Shown here piece after piece: positions 33,760-42,907 of a DNA stretch of 64,000 nucleotides (its first letter is position 1; the number at the start of each line of letters is the position of its first letter). The translations under genes and the position numbers were made by a program. The notes beneath the pieces are model-generated. The model was not told the origin of the DNA, did not search any database, and saw only the letters and a program-made list of their open reading frames with translations. This DNA is from Rhodoplanes sp963724735 (GTDB lineage: Bacteria; Pseudomonadota; Alphaproteobacteria; Rhizobiales; Xanthobacteraceae): positions 1-64,000 of the forward strand of contig CAVRVX010000016.1 in the NCBI GenBank assembly GCA_963724735.1, written 5' to 3'.

Positions 33760-35430
33760 ATGGGGCTGGCCCCAGACGTGACACGCAGCCGGGCGCGGCT
33801 CGTCAGCGCCTTGGTCATGCTTTCCTTCGTCATCTGCCACCTCACGGCGCACGCCTTTCTTCTCGTCTCGATCGATGCCGGCAACGAGGCACTGACGCTT
33901 CTGCTCGCGCCGTGGCTCACGGCCATCGGCACGACGATCCTCGCGGTCGCCGCGCTCGTCCACTACGCGAATGCGCTGTGGTCCATCTACATCCGGCGCT
34001 GGTTGCGGCTATCGGCGTTGGAGTGGTGGCAGCTTGGGTTGGGCCTAGCCGCTTCCGCGCTCCTCACCAAACACGTGATCGCGACGCGATTTGCCTACGA
34101 ACTGCTCGGGGTCGGCAGCGACTATAACTCCGTCCTGCTCGTGCAATGGGTGATCTCGCCATGGCTCGGCGTCGTGCAGGCGGCGGCCTTGCTGGCGGTG
34201 TGGTCGCATGCCTGCATCGGGATTCATTTCTGGCTGCGGACCAAGCCCTGGTTCCCTGATTCGCGGCCCGCCTTCGTCATCATAGGGATCCTCCTGCCGA
34301 CGCTCGCGCTTGCGGGCTATGTGTCGGCGGGCAACCAGGTGCTGCGGGCGGCGCAAAACCCGGCCTTTGTCGCCGAGACGCTTAAGGGCACCAACCTCAC
34401 CGACCAGGCGCGTGCGGAGATCGACCGCATGGCCGTGATCGGCTGGTCGGCCAACCTTGCCCTGGTTCTTTTCGTATTCGCCGCCCGCGGCGTGCGCTAC
34501 TGGCGCTGCCGGCGCAAGCGGCCGCCGGCGGTGACGCTCCCGAACGGACGCACGGTCATGCTGCTGCCGGGCGCGACCGTGCTGGAGGCGGTGCGCGCGG
34601 CAGGCATTCCCCATGCGTCCGTATGCGGCGGGCGGGCGCGCTGCACTACGTGTCGGGTGCTAGTGACGCGTGGGCTCGAAGCGCTGCCCGACCCGGAGCC
34701 GCTGGAGGCACGGGCGCTCGCCCGCATCGTCGCAACGCCGGAAATGCGGCTTGCCTGCCAAATCCGCCCGACCGCGGACCTTTCCATCACGCCGCTGCTC
34801 GCCGCCGATGCGAGCGCGGCCGATGGTCGGGTGCATGGCGGGCTCGAGGGTCGCGAGCGGCAGGTCACCGTCGTGTTCGTCGATCTGCGCGGCTCGACCA
34901 CGTTGGCGGAAGGCCGGTTGCCCTATGACGTGCTGTTCATCCTCAACCAGTTCATGCAGGAGATGGCGAAGGCGCTGGCCGCGACTAACGGCCATTACTC
35001 GCAATTCACCGGCGACGGGCTGATGGCGTTGTACGGCCTCAACGCGCCCGATCCCGCGACGGGGGCCGCCGACGCCTTACGCGGCGCGCGCGAGATGCTG
35101 ACCCGCCTCGAACAGCTCAACCGCCATCTGAAGACGGAGCTGGCCCATCCGCTGCGGATCGGCATCGGAATTCATTTCAGCGAGGCGATCGTCGGCGCGA
35201 TGGGGCCGCCGCGCTCGCAGATCGTCACCGCCATCGGCGACACGGTGAACACCGCCGCCCGGCTCGAAGGCCTGACCAAGGAGTACAACTGCTCGATCGT
35301 GCTGTCGCGCCGCGCGGCGGAGGCCGCCGGCCTCGACCTCGCCGGCCAGACGCTGCACGAATGCGCGGTCAAGGGCCGCACCGGGACGGTCGAGTTCTAC
35401 GCCCTCGAAACTGCGCCCGAGATGGCGTGA
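33760..35430 (+). CDS. Membrane-bound class III adenylate/guanylate cyclase with [2Fe-2S] ferredoxin domain
   Basis: Three-part protein of 556 aa. Residues 15-250: about six hydrophobic helices with several His residues (for example FVICHLTAHAFLL), resembling membrane cytochrome-b/SdhC-like anchors. Residues 265-345: ferredoxin domain with C289, C295, C298 and C333 (CX5CX2C and a distal Cys). Residues 365-556: class III nucleotidyl cyclase with metal-binding D375 (VVFVDLRGST) and D419 (QFTGDGLMALYG) and transition-state N497 and R501 (GDTVNTAARLE). The usual base-reading Lys is Gln415 here, so ATP versus GTP preference is uncertain. It should produce a cyclic nucleotide in response to redox or quinone state. 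73 bp after livK. Confidence 0.85.
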   Translation: MGLAPDVTRSRARLVSALVMLSFVICHLTAHAFLLVSIDAGNEALTLLLAPWLTAIGTTILAVAALVHYANALWSIYIRRWLRLSALEWWQLGLGLAASALLTKHVIATRFAYELLGVGSDYNSVLLVQWVISPWLGVVQAAALLAVWSHACIGIHFWLRTKPWFPDSRPAFVIIGILLPTLALAGYVSAGNQVLRAAQNPAFVAETLKGTNLTDQARAEIDRMAVIGWSANLALVLFVFAARGVRYWRCRRKRPPAVTLPNGRTVMLLPGATVLEAVRAAGIPHASVCGGRARCTTCRVLVTRGLEALPDPEPLEARALARIVATPEMRLACQIRPTADLSITPLLAADASAADGRVHGGLEGRERQVTVVFVDLRGSTTLAEGRLPYDVLFILNQFMQEMAKALAATNGHYSQFTGDGLMALYGLNAPDPATGAADALRGAREMLTRLEQLNRHLKTELAHPLRIGIGIHFSEAIVGAMGPPRSQIVTAIGDTVNTAARLEGLTKEYNCSIVLSRRAAEAAGLDLAGQTLHECAVKGRTGTVEFYALETAPEMA

Positions 35431-35572
35431 TGAACGAACGACCTTGTCCTCGGTCCAGGCCGGCAACGTGTTGGCCGGATTGCCGTTAGTTCCCAACAAT
35501 CCCCAGGTGCAGCAAACGCTCTTGTCCCCGCAGACCTAGGCCCGTAACGCTTCTCCGAGGAGCGAATCGGGT

Positions 35573-38500
35573 GTGACCAAAAAAGAACGTACCCTAGACC
35601 TTCTGCGCCATCTCGCGACGCGCCCCGGCCATGACGAGGTCAAGGCCGACTTCCGGCAGATTCTGATCGAGGAATTCGATGCGGAACTCGACGCGCTCGA
35701 TTTCGAGCGGCGCGTGCCAGAGGTCAGGGGCCGGCTCGATGCGTTGATCGGCCGAACCATCTTCGAGGCAAAAAAGAATCTGGACAAGGAGTGGGATGAC
35801 GTCGTCCGCCGTATGCCGGATTATCTTGCCGACCGCGAACGCGAGGAAGGCGAGCAGTTCGTTGGCATAGCTTCGGACGGCTCGAAATGGGTGGTTTTCG
35901 AGCGCTCGGACGATAGCCTCGCCAAAGTCAAGGAGACCACCCTCGATCCCGAGCGGGCGGATTTCTTTCTCGCCTGGCTCGACGGGGCGCTGGCGCTAAA
36001 GAGCGCGCTCCCACCCGACCCCCTGACGATTCGGATTGAGTTGGGCCAGGATTCGGTCGCGTTCCGGCGCGCCAGCGAAAAGCTCGCGGTTCTCTGGAGC
36101 AAGCTGAAGAACAATTCGGCGGTCGTGCTCAAGCGCCAGCTGTGGGCGCAGCTCCTTAAACTAGTCTACGGCCGCGAAGTTGAAAGCGACCCCCTATTCT
36201 TCCAGCACACTTTTCTGGTCATCGTCGCGAAAGCGATCGCGCTCGCGGTCCTAGGGCTGCGCGACGACGACCCAAAGCACGTGCTATCCGGCGCGGCTTT
36301 TGAGGCAGCCGGAATTTTTGGCGCCGTCGAGAGCGACTTTTTTGATTGGGTCGTTGCTAACCGCGAGGGCGAGGACCTGGTCCGGCGCATCCTCACTCAC
36401 GTGCGTCGGTTCCGGCTCGGCGAGGTCGAAACGGACGTGCTCAAAATCCTCTACGAGTCGCTGATCGACCAAACCCAGAGGCATGGCTTAGGCGAATACT
36501 ATACGCCCGATTGGCTGGCGGCGAAGATCGTTCGCCGCGCCGTCCTGACGCCGATCGAACAGAAGGTGCTCGACCCAGCCTGCGGCTCCGGCACGTTCCT
36601 GTTTCACGCGATCCGGAATTTCCTCGCCTCGGCGGAGGAAGAGGGACTGGAGCTCAATCTCCGGGCCGAGGAAGCGACCAACCACATCGCCGGGATGGAC
36701 ATCCATCCGGTCGCCGTCATCATCGCTCGCGTCACCTATCTCCTGGCGCTTGCCCCGTCGCTGTCGATCCGGGCGGAATCCCTCTACATTCCGGTCTATC
36801 TCGCGGACGCGATGCAGCTCTCGACGCAGCCCTGGATGAAGGGCAAGGAACTTTCGATCCACGTCCCTGAGCCGCCCGGCACGGTCGAGACCGACAACGG
36901 CATGATCGGCCGCCGCCGCACCGAGCTGAAATTCCCGGAAATCCTCTGCAAGGATATCCGGCTGTTCGACAAGCTGGTCGCCAAAATGCGACAGGGCGCC
37001 GAACAGAAGCTCACGCGCAAGCAGATCGAGCCGGTGTTCACGCTGGAGATCGAGCGCCACCACAAGCGCGACATCACGCCATCCGAGGCCGAGGGCGTGA
37101 TCGAGATGGGCGCGACCTACGCGATCTTCGACGAGTTGTGCCGGCAGGGGCGCGATTCGGTATGGACCTATGTCGCGCGCAACCTTTCGCGCCCGCTCGC
37201 GCTAGCTTTCGGCGCAGGCTGGGCGAATGTCGTTGTCGGCAATCCGCCCTGGGTCGCTTTCCGCCATATGTCGTCCGATCTTCAGAAACGCTTCCGCGAA
37301 CTCGCCAAGGGCGAGCGCGTCTATATCGGCGGAAAGTTCACAACGCAGAACGATTTGTGCGCTTTGTTCGTCGTGCGGGCGGTGGCGCTCTATCTGCGCG
37401 CGGGCGGCCGCATCGCGTTCGTCCTGCCGCTTGCCGCCCTGACGCGCGGACAGTTCGAGCGGCTGCGCTCCGGCTCGTTCCATTCCGCGCGGATCGCCTG
37501 GGAAGAGGCCTGGACGATGGACGACAGCGTGCAGCCGCTGTTCCCCTTGCCGTCCTGCGTTTTCTTCGGCCGTCGCCGCGCAACCTCGAAACCCGTGCCA
37601 GAGACGGTGCGGGCCTATTCCGGCCAGTTGCCTTATCGCGACGCCCACGAGGATATAGCCGACGCGCGGCTCACCGTGACCGAGGGTGCGCCGCGGCCAG
37701 CCGAAGGCCGGTTCACCGGCGGTTCGGCTTATCGCGCGGCGTTCCGACAGGGCGCAACGCTTGTGCCGCGTATGTTGTGCTTAGTCGAACGCAAGGTCCT
37801 AGGCCGGCTCGGCGGCAGTCAGGCCGCCCCATTCGTCGTCAGCCGGCGCTCGCTGCAGGAGAAGACACCGTGGAAAACGTTGCCCGGCGTGGAACACGCC
37901 GTGGAAGCGGAATTTCTCCGTCCGGTGCTGCTCGGCGAGAGCATCCTGCCGTATCGCGTGTTCCGGCCGTTCGAGGGCGTCGTTCCGGTGACAGCAGACG
38001 GCGAGGCGCTCGACGCTGCCGGGGCCGCGAACCGGGGCTATCTCGGACTGCACGCCTGGATGATGGCGGCGGAAGCAGCCTGGAACGCGCATGCCGAAAA
38101 CGGCATGACGCTGATCGAGCGATGGAATTACCATAATGAGCTCGGTGCGCAGTTTCCCATCCCGGCATTGCGTGTGGTCTACGCAAAGGCTGGCACATTG
38201 CCCGCCGCGTGCCTGATCCGAGACCACGACGTGATCGACCACATGCTTTATTGGACAGCTCCGATGGCGGAAAACGAAGGTCACTATTTGACGGCGATCC
38301 TCAACAGCGAGACGGCGCGCGCCCGCGTCGCCACGTTGCAAGCGCGCGGGCAATGGGGTGCGCGGCACTTCGACAAGGTCATTTTCAATTTGCTCATCCC
38401 CCGCTTCGATGCGGCCAACTCGCTGCACGCAGAGCTGGCCGGAGCCGCGCGGGAGGCCGAAATCGCCGCCACCGCTGTGCCGCTGCCGGAGAGTGTAAAA

Positions 38501-38599
38501 TTCCAGCGTGCGCGCAAGCTCGTTCGCGATGCATTGGTTGAAGCAGGCATAGCCCCACGCATCGACGCGTTGCTCGCGCGGCTCCTGGACGGCGCGTAA
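35573..38599 (+). CDS. Solitary Type IIG-like restriction-modification enzyme (nuclease + N6-adenine methylase)
   Basis: Large protein of 1008 aa starting at a GTG after GAGGAG. The N-terminus carries a PD-(D/E)xK-type nuclease pattern: D56 in RGRLDALIG and E65-A-K67 in TIFEAKKNL. Residues ~140-330 form a helical linker. The gamma-type adenine methyltransferase follows: motif I DPACGSGTFL (334-343) and motif IV NPPW (557-560). From about residue 700 a target-recognition-like domain follows, ending in coiled-coil-like sequence. The architecture (nuclease, methylase, specificity in one chain) fits Type IIG enzymes. No separate R, M or S gene is adjacent. It is convergent with ccdA, with 5 bp between the stop codons. 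Confidence 0.82.
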   Translation: MTKKERTLDLLRHLATRPGHDEVKADFRQILIEEFDAELDALDFERRVPEVRGRLDALIGRTIFEAKKNLDKEWDDVVRRMPDYLADREREEGEQFVGIASDGSKWVVFERSDDSLAKVKETTLDPERADFFLAWLDGALALKSALPPDPLTIRIELGQDSVAFRRASEKLAVLWSKLKNNSAVVLKRQLWAQLLKLVYGREVESDPLFFQHTFLVIVAKAIALAVLGLRDDDPKHVLSGAAFEAAGIFGAVESDFFDWVVANREGEDLVRRILTHVRRFRLGEVETDVLKILYESLIDQTQRHGLGEYYTPDWLAAKIVRRAVLTPIEQKVLDPACGSGTFLFHAIRNFLASAEEEGLELNLRAEEATNHIAGMDIHPVAVIIARVTYLLALAPSLSIRAESLYIPVYLADAMQLSTQPWMKGKELSIHVPEPPGTVETDNGMIGRRRTELKFPEILCKDIRLFDKLVAKMRQGAEQKLTRKQIEPVFTLEIERHHKRDITPSEAEGVIEMGATYAIFDELCRQGRDSVWTYVARNLSRPLALAFGAGWANVVVGNPPWVAFRHMSSDLQKRFRELAKGERVYIGGKFTTQNDLCALFVVRAVALYLRAGGRIAFVLPLAALTRGQFERLRSGSFHSARIAWEEAWTMDDSVQPLFPLPSCVFFGRRRATSKPVPETVRAYSGQLPYRDAHEDIADARLTVTEGAPRPAEGRFTGGSAYRAAFRQGATLVPRMLCLVERKVLGRLGGSQAAPFVVSRRSLQEKTPWKTLPGVEHAVEAEFLRPVLLGESILPYRVFRPFEGVVPVTADGEALDAAGAANRGYLGLHAWMMAAEAAWNAHAENGMTLIERWNYHNELGAQFPIPALRVVYAKAGTLPAACLIRDHDVIDHMLYWTAPMAENEGHYLTAILNSETARARVATLQARGQWGARHFDKVIFNLLIPRFDAANSLHAELAGAAREAEIAATAVPLPESVKFQRARKLVRDALVEAGIAPRIDALLARLLDGA

Positions 38600-38604
38600 G
38601 CCCC

Positions 38605-39336
38605 CTACCCAATATTCCCCAGCGCCGGGAACCACTCCAGCAGCCAGAAGCTGGCGGTCGTCACCCAGCCGGTCAGGAAGGCGATGCCGGTGAGCACGAG
38701 CAGCACGCCCATCGCTTTTTCCACCGTGCCGAGATGGCGTTTGAAGCGCGCGAGGAAGGCGGCAAACGGCTCGATCGCAAAGGCCGCGACGAGGAACGGA
38801 ATGCCGAGCCCCGCCGAATAGAGCGCGAGCAGGCCGGCGCCCTTCAGCACCGTTTCCTTGCTGGCCGCGACGGCGAGAATCGCCGCCAGCACCGGCCCGA
38901 TGCACGGCGTCCAGCCGAAGGCGAAGGCAAGCCCCATCACATAGGCGCCCCACAGGCCGGCCGGGCGCGGCATCGGCACGCGGTGCTCGCGCAGCAGGAT
39001 GGAAAACCGCGTCAGCCCGATGAAATGCAGTCCCATCACGATGATGACAATCCCGGCGACGATCGACAGCGCGTGCGAATAGCTGCGCATCAGCGCGCCG
39101 ATCGCGCTCGCGCTCGCCCCGAGCGCGACGAACACGGTGGAGAAGCCGCACACGAACAGGAACGCCGCTGCGATCGTTTCGCGCTGCACCCTGGGCTCGG
39201 GCTCGGCGTCGGCGAAGCGCTCGAGCGAGGTCCCGGCGAGGTAGACGAGATAGGGCGGCACCAGCGGCAGCACGCAGGGCGAGAGAAAGCTGACAAGGCC
39301 GGCGATCAGCGCCCAGTAGATCGTGACATCGTTCAT
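38605..39336 (-). CDS. ccdA: Cytochrome c biogenesis / thiol transfer protein CcdA
   Basis: Inner-membrane protein of 243 aa with six helices that carries electrons from thioredoxin to periplasmic thiol proteins for cytochrome c maturation. Two conserved cysteines each lie in a 'PC' motif: SPCVLPLVPPYLVYLAG (helix 1) and GWTPCIGPVLAAI (helix 4). Normal length for the CcdA/DsbD core. It is convergent with the restriction enzyme gene, with almost no space between the stop codons, and is followed upstream by the GTA tape-measure gene on the same strand (46 bp). Confidence 0.93.
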   Translation of the reverse strand: MNDVTIYWALIAGLVSFLSPCVLPLVPPYLVYLAGTSLERFADAEPEPRVQRETIAAAFLFVCGFSTVFVALGASASAIGALMRSYSHALSIVAGIVIIVMGLHFIGLTRFSILLREHRVPMPRPAGLWGAYVMGLAFAFGWTPCIGPVLAAILAVAASKETVLKGAGLLALYSAGLGIPFLVAAFAIEPFAAFLARFKRHLGTVEKAMGVLLVLTGIAFLTGWVTTASFWLLEWFPALGNIG

Positions 39337-39381
39337 GCGGCTCAGATGCGACGCCGTCGCTGCGAAGGCAAGCGTCGCGAC

Positions 39382-39996
39382 TTACAAGCCGCGCTGGCCG
39401 CGGGCGACGGCGCGGGCGATCTGGCCGGTGACATAGACCTCGGCGCCGCGGAAGCTTGCGGCGTCGGGCGTGGAAATGTTCACCGTGATCCGGCTTGTGC
39501 TCGAGGAGTTGGCCATGGCGACGCCGAGCCGACCGTCGGGTCCGCGTGCGAGCGGCATGATCGCTTCCGGTCCCGCTTCCCCGGCAAGCCCGAGGCCGCC
39601 CGTCGAAAGAGGAAAATAGGTCGGCGTACCGATCACCCCGCCCGCCGCAAAAGGCTTGATCGCGCCGCGCGCCGCCGCGACGTTGCGGCCGCCGAACAGG
39701 CCGGCGAACATGCCGCTGATGCCGGAGGCCAGTCCGCGCGTGATCGGCGCGAGCGCCATCCGCAGCGACATGTCGGAGAGCCGCAGCATCAACGATTTGA
39801 GCACGTCGTCGAACTGCTTTCCGCCGCTCACCGAGCTCGTGAACGCGCCCGTCATCGCCCGCGCAAACCCGTTCGCTCCGCTCCGCCGCTCGCGCATGCG
39901 CGGGGTGAGCTGGTCGACGATGCCGGACAGGCGCTCGCTGCTTTCGGCGACGCGGCCTAACTCGTCGTCGCCGGTGACGTCGATCGCATCAACCAT
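39382..39996 (-). CDS. GTA-type tape-measure protein (g11-like)
   Basis: Protein of 204 aa, close to the short tape-measure protein g11 (~219 aa) of Rhodobacter gene transfer agents. Signs: FDDVLKSLMLRLSDMSLRMAL, AAGGVIGTPTYFPLS, and GLAGEAGPEAIMPLARGPDGRLGV, the AGPEAI region that is conserved among GTA and phage tail proteins. Starts with MVDAIDVTGDDELGR; its ATG overlaps the end of the upstream chaperone-like gene by 8 bp. Genes g12-g15 do not follow it; ccdA comes next. So this is the distal end of the surviving part of the cluster. Confidence 0.78.
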   Translation of the reverse strand: MVDAIDVTGDDELGRVAESSERLSGIVDQLTPRMRERRSGANGFARAMTGAFTSSVSGGKQFDDVLKSLMLRLSDMSLRMALAPITRGLASGISGMFAGLFGGRNVAAARGAIKPFAAGGVIGTPTYFPLSTGGLGLAGEAGPEAIMPLARGPDGRLGVAMANSSSTSRITVNISTPDAASFRGAEVYVTGQIARAVARGQRGL

Positions 39997-40231
39997 CGGG
40001 GAACCTCTTCATCAGGTCGATCAGCGTCGCGCGCGCCACCGGCGGCGTCCGCCCGCCTTTGCCGGCAAGCGCGGCGTGCGCCAGCTCGCGCGGCGTCATG
40101 CGCCAGAATGCGTCGGGGGAAAGCCGCAGGACCCCGAGCCCGAAGCCGATCGCCTCGTCCCAGGGAAACGGCGCGGGGGTTATGGCGGAGAAGCGCCGAG
40201 CTCCCGCGTCCGAGGCGACCGCGAGCGTCAC
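39989..40231 (-). CDS. GTA-type tail assembly chaperone (g10.1/rcc01693-like)
   Basis: Small protein of 80 aa. The GTG start overlaps the stop of the preceding g10 gene in a GTGA tetrad (40228-40231), which fixes the frame. FPWDEAIGFGLGVLRLSPDAFWRMTPRELAHAA is the sequence typical of the phage tail assembly chaperone next to the tape-measure gene of GTAs: a WDE motif, then FW.MTPREL. Translationally coupled upstream and overlapping the tape-measure start by 8 bp downstream. Confidence 0.75.
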   Translation of the reverse strand: MTLAVASDAGARRFSAITPAPFPWDEAIGFGLGVLRLSPDAFWRMTPRELAHAALAGKGGRTPPVARATLIDLMKRFPDG

Positions 40232-40608
40232 GCTCGCGGGGCATCCTGCGGCTGCGGAGGGTTTGCGGTCGCCGTCGGATCGCGCGCACCCTCGTCTCCG
40301 TTGTTTCCGAAGGTGGCGGTGAGCAACTCGGCGGCGATGCGCACAAAGCCGGCGGCGCCGTCCGGCACCGTCATCGCCGCCACCTCGTCGTCGCTCACGC
40401 ATTCGCCCGCCCCGCGCAAGCCCGCGCCGATGATCCGGACGAGATCGCGCGCCTTCAGCCGGCCGCCGCCGAAACGTTCCGCGAGGGCGACGAGATCGTC
40501 GGCGCCGAAGGCGGCCTCGAGCTCGGCGAGCGCGCCGAGCGTGAGCACGAGCCGCCGCCCCACCCCGCCGAATTCCGCCTCGACCTCACCGCGATGCTTA
40601 TTAGGCAT
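40228..40608 (-). CDS. GTA family protein (g10-like tape-measure chaperone)
   Basis: Protein of 126 aa. MPNKHRGEVEAEFGGVGRRLVLTLGALAELEAAFGADDLVAL is the pattern of 'gene transfer agent family protein' g10: a beta-hairpin followed by a helix with LGALAELE. A variable, Pro-rich tail follows (NGDEGARDPTATANPPQ). The ribosome-binding site is GAGAGGG. It is the first gene of the three-gene g10-g10.1-g11 block, and its own upstream neighbour in a normal cluster (g9) lies 2.7 kb away beyond an insertion. Confidence 0.78.
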   Translation of the reverse strand: MPNKHRGEVEAEFGGVGRRLVLTLGALAELEAAFGADDLVALAERFGGGRLKARDLVRIIGAGLRGAGECVSDDEVAAMTVPDGAAGFVRIAAELLTATFGNNGDEGARDPTATANPPQPQDAPRA

Positions 40609-40809
40609 GGCTTACCCTCTCGGCCCCCTCGACCGGCCCCATCAGTGGCGCCGGATTGACTTAGATCGGCTGAACATCGCCCTTCGAATCTGTGAAGCTT
40701 CGCTTGCGCGTTACCGGCGGGCAAACCCCGGTTCGCCGCCAAAAGAGGACGAGACCGAAAACTCCATTTGGTGTTAGCTCGCAGCGTCAACGTATGGAGG
40801 AGGTATCGG

Positions 40810-41775
40810 ATGGCACGCAAAGCTTGCAAGCCAGGCCTGATCGCCGCGTTGGTGGTCTTGCTCGCGACGTATCTCCCCTCCGCAGCCGCGGCGCAGGAGA
40901 CTGATTGGATCACCAAGTTTCCCCGCGACCCGATCCACGTCGCGGCGTGGCCCTCCGGCAAGAAGGTTGCCGTCGCCTTTGCTCTGTTCGTCGAGGAGTT
41001 CGGCTTCGGCCAGGGTCCGATCTTCCGCCCGGACCTTGCGACCCGCAACCCGGACCTCGTGAACGAGAATTTCCGGGAGTATGCGCAAAACTGGGGCAAT
41101 CCGCGCGTCGGACGGCTGTTCCGGGAGCTGGACGTTCCGCTCAGCATCGTGTTGAACGCCGAATTTCCCAACAAGTACCCGTCGGTCTGGAAGGAGTTCC
41201 GCAGTGTGCAGCCCAAGGCGCCAATCATCGCGCACGGCATGAACAACACCAACCGCATGCTGCCCCTCGGGCGAGGACTCAACGAACAAAAAGCCTACGT
41301 CCGCGCGACGCTCGACCTCATCGCCGCATCGACCGGCGTCAGGCCCACCGGCTGGTCGAGCCCGAGCGTCTACTCCAATGGCGATACGATGCAGGCGATC
41401 GCGGCCGAGGGCGTCACCTACACCATCGATCAGATGGATTCCGACATCATCTCGCGCCTGAAGACGCCGGACGGTTCGCTGCTTCTGCTGCCCTATCCGG
41501 TCGTGACGGTGGACATGGGGCACTTCCTGGCGCGGATGAAGACGCCTGCCGAGATCGAAGCCATCTGGTTGGATTACGTCCTGGAACTCGCCAACGAGGC
41601 GCGCGCCGACCCAACGCGCGAAGCGACGACGGTCGTCATCGGGATCCATCCCTTTGTGGTCGGGACGCCGGACGGCGCGGCCGCCCTGCGGCGCGTCCTT
41701 AGCCGCCTCAAGAAGGAGGAGAGCGTCTGGCTGACCGACACCGAAGCGCTCCTCAAGGCGCCGGGCTTGAAATAG
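40810..41775 (+). CDS. Secreted polysaccharide deacetylase, PuuE-like (inserted in GTA cluster)
   Basis: Protein of 321 aa with a signal peptide (LIAALVVLLATYLPSAAAAQ). The NodB-like domain resembles the PuuE/allantoinase subgroup: WPSGKKVAVAFALFVEEFGFG, RVGRLFRELDVPLSIVLNAE, IIAHGMNNTNRMLPLG and RPTGWSSPSVYSNGDTM. The normal metal triad (D-H-H) is only partly evident, so activity is uncertain. The strand is opposite to the flanking GTA genes, and the ATG follows a strong GGAGGAGG. Its location between g10 and g9 suggests later insertion into the cluster. It is not part of a typical GTA. Confidence 0.78.
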   Translation: MARKACKPGLIAALVVLLATYLPSAAAAQETDWITKFPRDPIHVAAWPSGKKVAVAFALFVEEFGFGQGPIFRPDLATRNPDLVNENFREYAQNWGNPRVGRLFRELDVPLSIVLNAEFPNKYPSVWKEFRSVQPKAPIIAHGMNNTNRMLPLGRGLNEQKAYVRATLDLIAASTGVRPTGWSSPSVYSNGDTMQAIAAEGVTYTIDQMDSDIISRLKTPDGSLLLLPYPVVTVDMGHFLARMKTPAEIEAIWLDYVLELANEARADPTREATTVVIGIHPFVVGTPDGAAALRRVLSRLKKEESVWLTDTEALLKAPGLK

Positions 41776-41985
41776 GCCCGGGCCCCCACTGCGCGCGGGC
41801 CGCGCCTGGTGGTGCGGTCGTCGGAGCGCATGGGCTCGCAGCCGATAACCCGGCCGGCCAGCGCCCGGCTGCGCCAAATTAACGAACCATTAAGGCCGGA
41901 TTTATTTTGATTTCTAACCCGGTGGAACCGAAAGCCGGCTTCTGCGTTAGTGTGGCGCTTCGCTTAAGGGCTCGGGGGGTCAAAT

Positions 41986-42609
41986 ATGCCTTACCAGTGC
42001 AGCGCTAACCATTCGCTTTGGCCGAAGCAGGCCCGCCCGCCTCGGGCCAAGCAATCGGCGCTTGTGATGGGCAGTTTCGGTGTCGGCGTGATTGCGTCGA
42101 TTTTGGCCTATAACGTTGTCGCCGAAATCTCCCCTTCCGCCCAGGAAGCGACGCAACCGACCGTTGTCGCTTATGGTCCCGTCTATGCGACGCCGTCGGC
42201 GCCTGGCCCAATTTCGGTCGAAGCGGCGAATTCGACCACGGCCCGCCCCGTGGTGGCAAAACTTCCGAGCACGAGCGCGCCACCCGCTGTCGTGAGCCTC
42301 GAAACGGACGGCCGCGGCGGTGAAGCGCGCGGCAGCGGCGCGCCGGCTGGTGGTTTTACGACGCCGCTGGCGGCCCCGATCAAGGCTGCCGAGTTTACAA
42401 AGCCAGCTGCTGAACCGTCGCCCCAACCGGCTGAGGCGAAGCCGGCCGATGAGGCGCCTGTCGTAGCCGCCGCGCCCGAGGCGAAGCCTGCCGCTCCTGA
42501 GCGCCCGCGCGTGGTCCAGAAAAAGCGGTCCCAGCCGGGCCAATATGCCCGCTACAGGAACGCGCCCGTCTTCCCGTTCTTCGGGGCGTTGTTCGGCCAA
42601 CGCGGCTGA
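41986..42609 (+). CDS. Membrane-anchored Pro/Ala-rich protein, unknown
   Basis: Protein of 207 aa with one transmembrane segment at about residues 27-47 (LVMGSFGVGVIASILAYNVVA) after a short cytoplasmic head. The outside part is low complexity (Pro, Ala, Glu), ending in a basic stretch KKRSQPGQYARYRNAPVFPFFGALFGQRG. No family is recognised. The upstream region 41776-41985 is AT-rich and probably holds the promoter. It is followed by a strong bidirectional-looking terminator at 42636. It stands on the plus strand inside the GTA gap. Confidence 0.65.
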   Translation: MPYQCSANHSLWPKQARPPRAKQSALVMGSFGVGVIASILAYNVVAEISPSAQEATQPTVVAYGPVYATPSAPGPISVEAANSTTARPVVAKLPSTSAPPAVVSLETDGRGGEARGSGAPAGGFTTPLAAPIKAAEFTKPAAEPSPQPAEAKPADEAPVVAAAPEAKPAAPERPRVVQKKRSQPGQYARYRNAPVFPFFGALFGQRG

Positions 42610-42635
42610 ACGCAGTCTGTCCGTCTGCGGATTTA

Positions 42636-42659
42636 GGAGGGCCTAACGGCCCTCTTTTT
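42636..42659 (+). terminator. Rho-independent terminator
   Basis: GAGGGCC (42637-42643) and GGCCCTC (42648-42654) form a perfect 7-bp stem with a TAAC loop, followed directly by TTTTT. It ends the gene at 42609, which is convergent with the small membrane gene that stops at 42683. Confidence 0.9.
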
Positions 42660-42682
42660 GATTCGGCCAGTCGGCACGCGGC

Positions 42683-42907
42683 TCACGCAGCTTGAACACG
42701 AGGCGGTCGAGGATCGTCGGCAATCCGCATGCGCCGGCTGCTGCCGGGTCTCGGCGTGATGCAAGACTTTTCACCAGCCCGCTCGGCGGTTGCCCAGCGC
42801 CTGCCGAGATATTCCGCGAGGAGCCCTGCAAGGCCAACAAGGAACGGCAGAGCCAGCATGAAAGCAAATGTCTGGTCGGCGCCGCCGATCCAATTATCGA
42901 TTGACAT
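42683..42907 (-). CDS. Small single-span membrane protein, unknown
   Basis: Protein of 74 aa. The ATG follows GAGGAGAGCGTC, a good ribosome-binding site. Residues about 13-34 (QTFAFMLALPFLVGLAGLLAEYL) form a likely membrane helix, followed by a basic tail with little structure. No family recognised. It sits in the GTA gap on the GTA strand, so it could be a leftover or newcomer. Confidence 0.5.
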   Translation of the reverse strand: MSIDNWIGGADQTFAFMLALPFLVGLAGLLAEYLGRRWATAERAGEKSCITPRPGSSRRMRIADDPRPPRVQAA

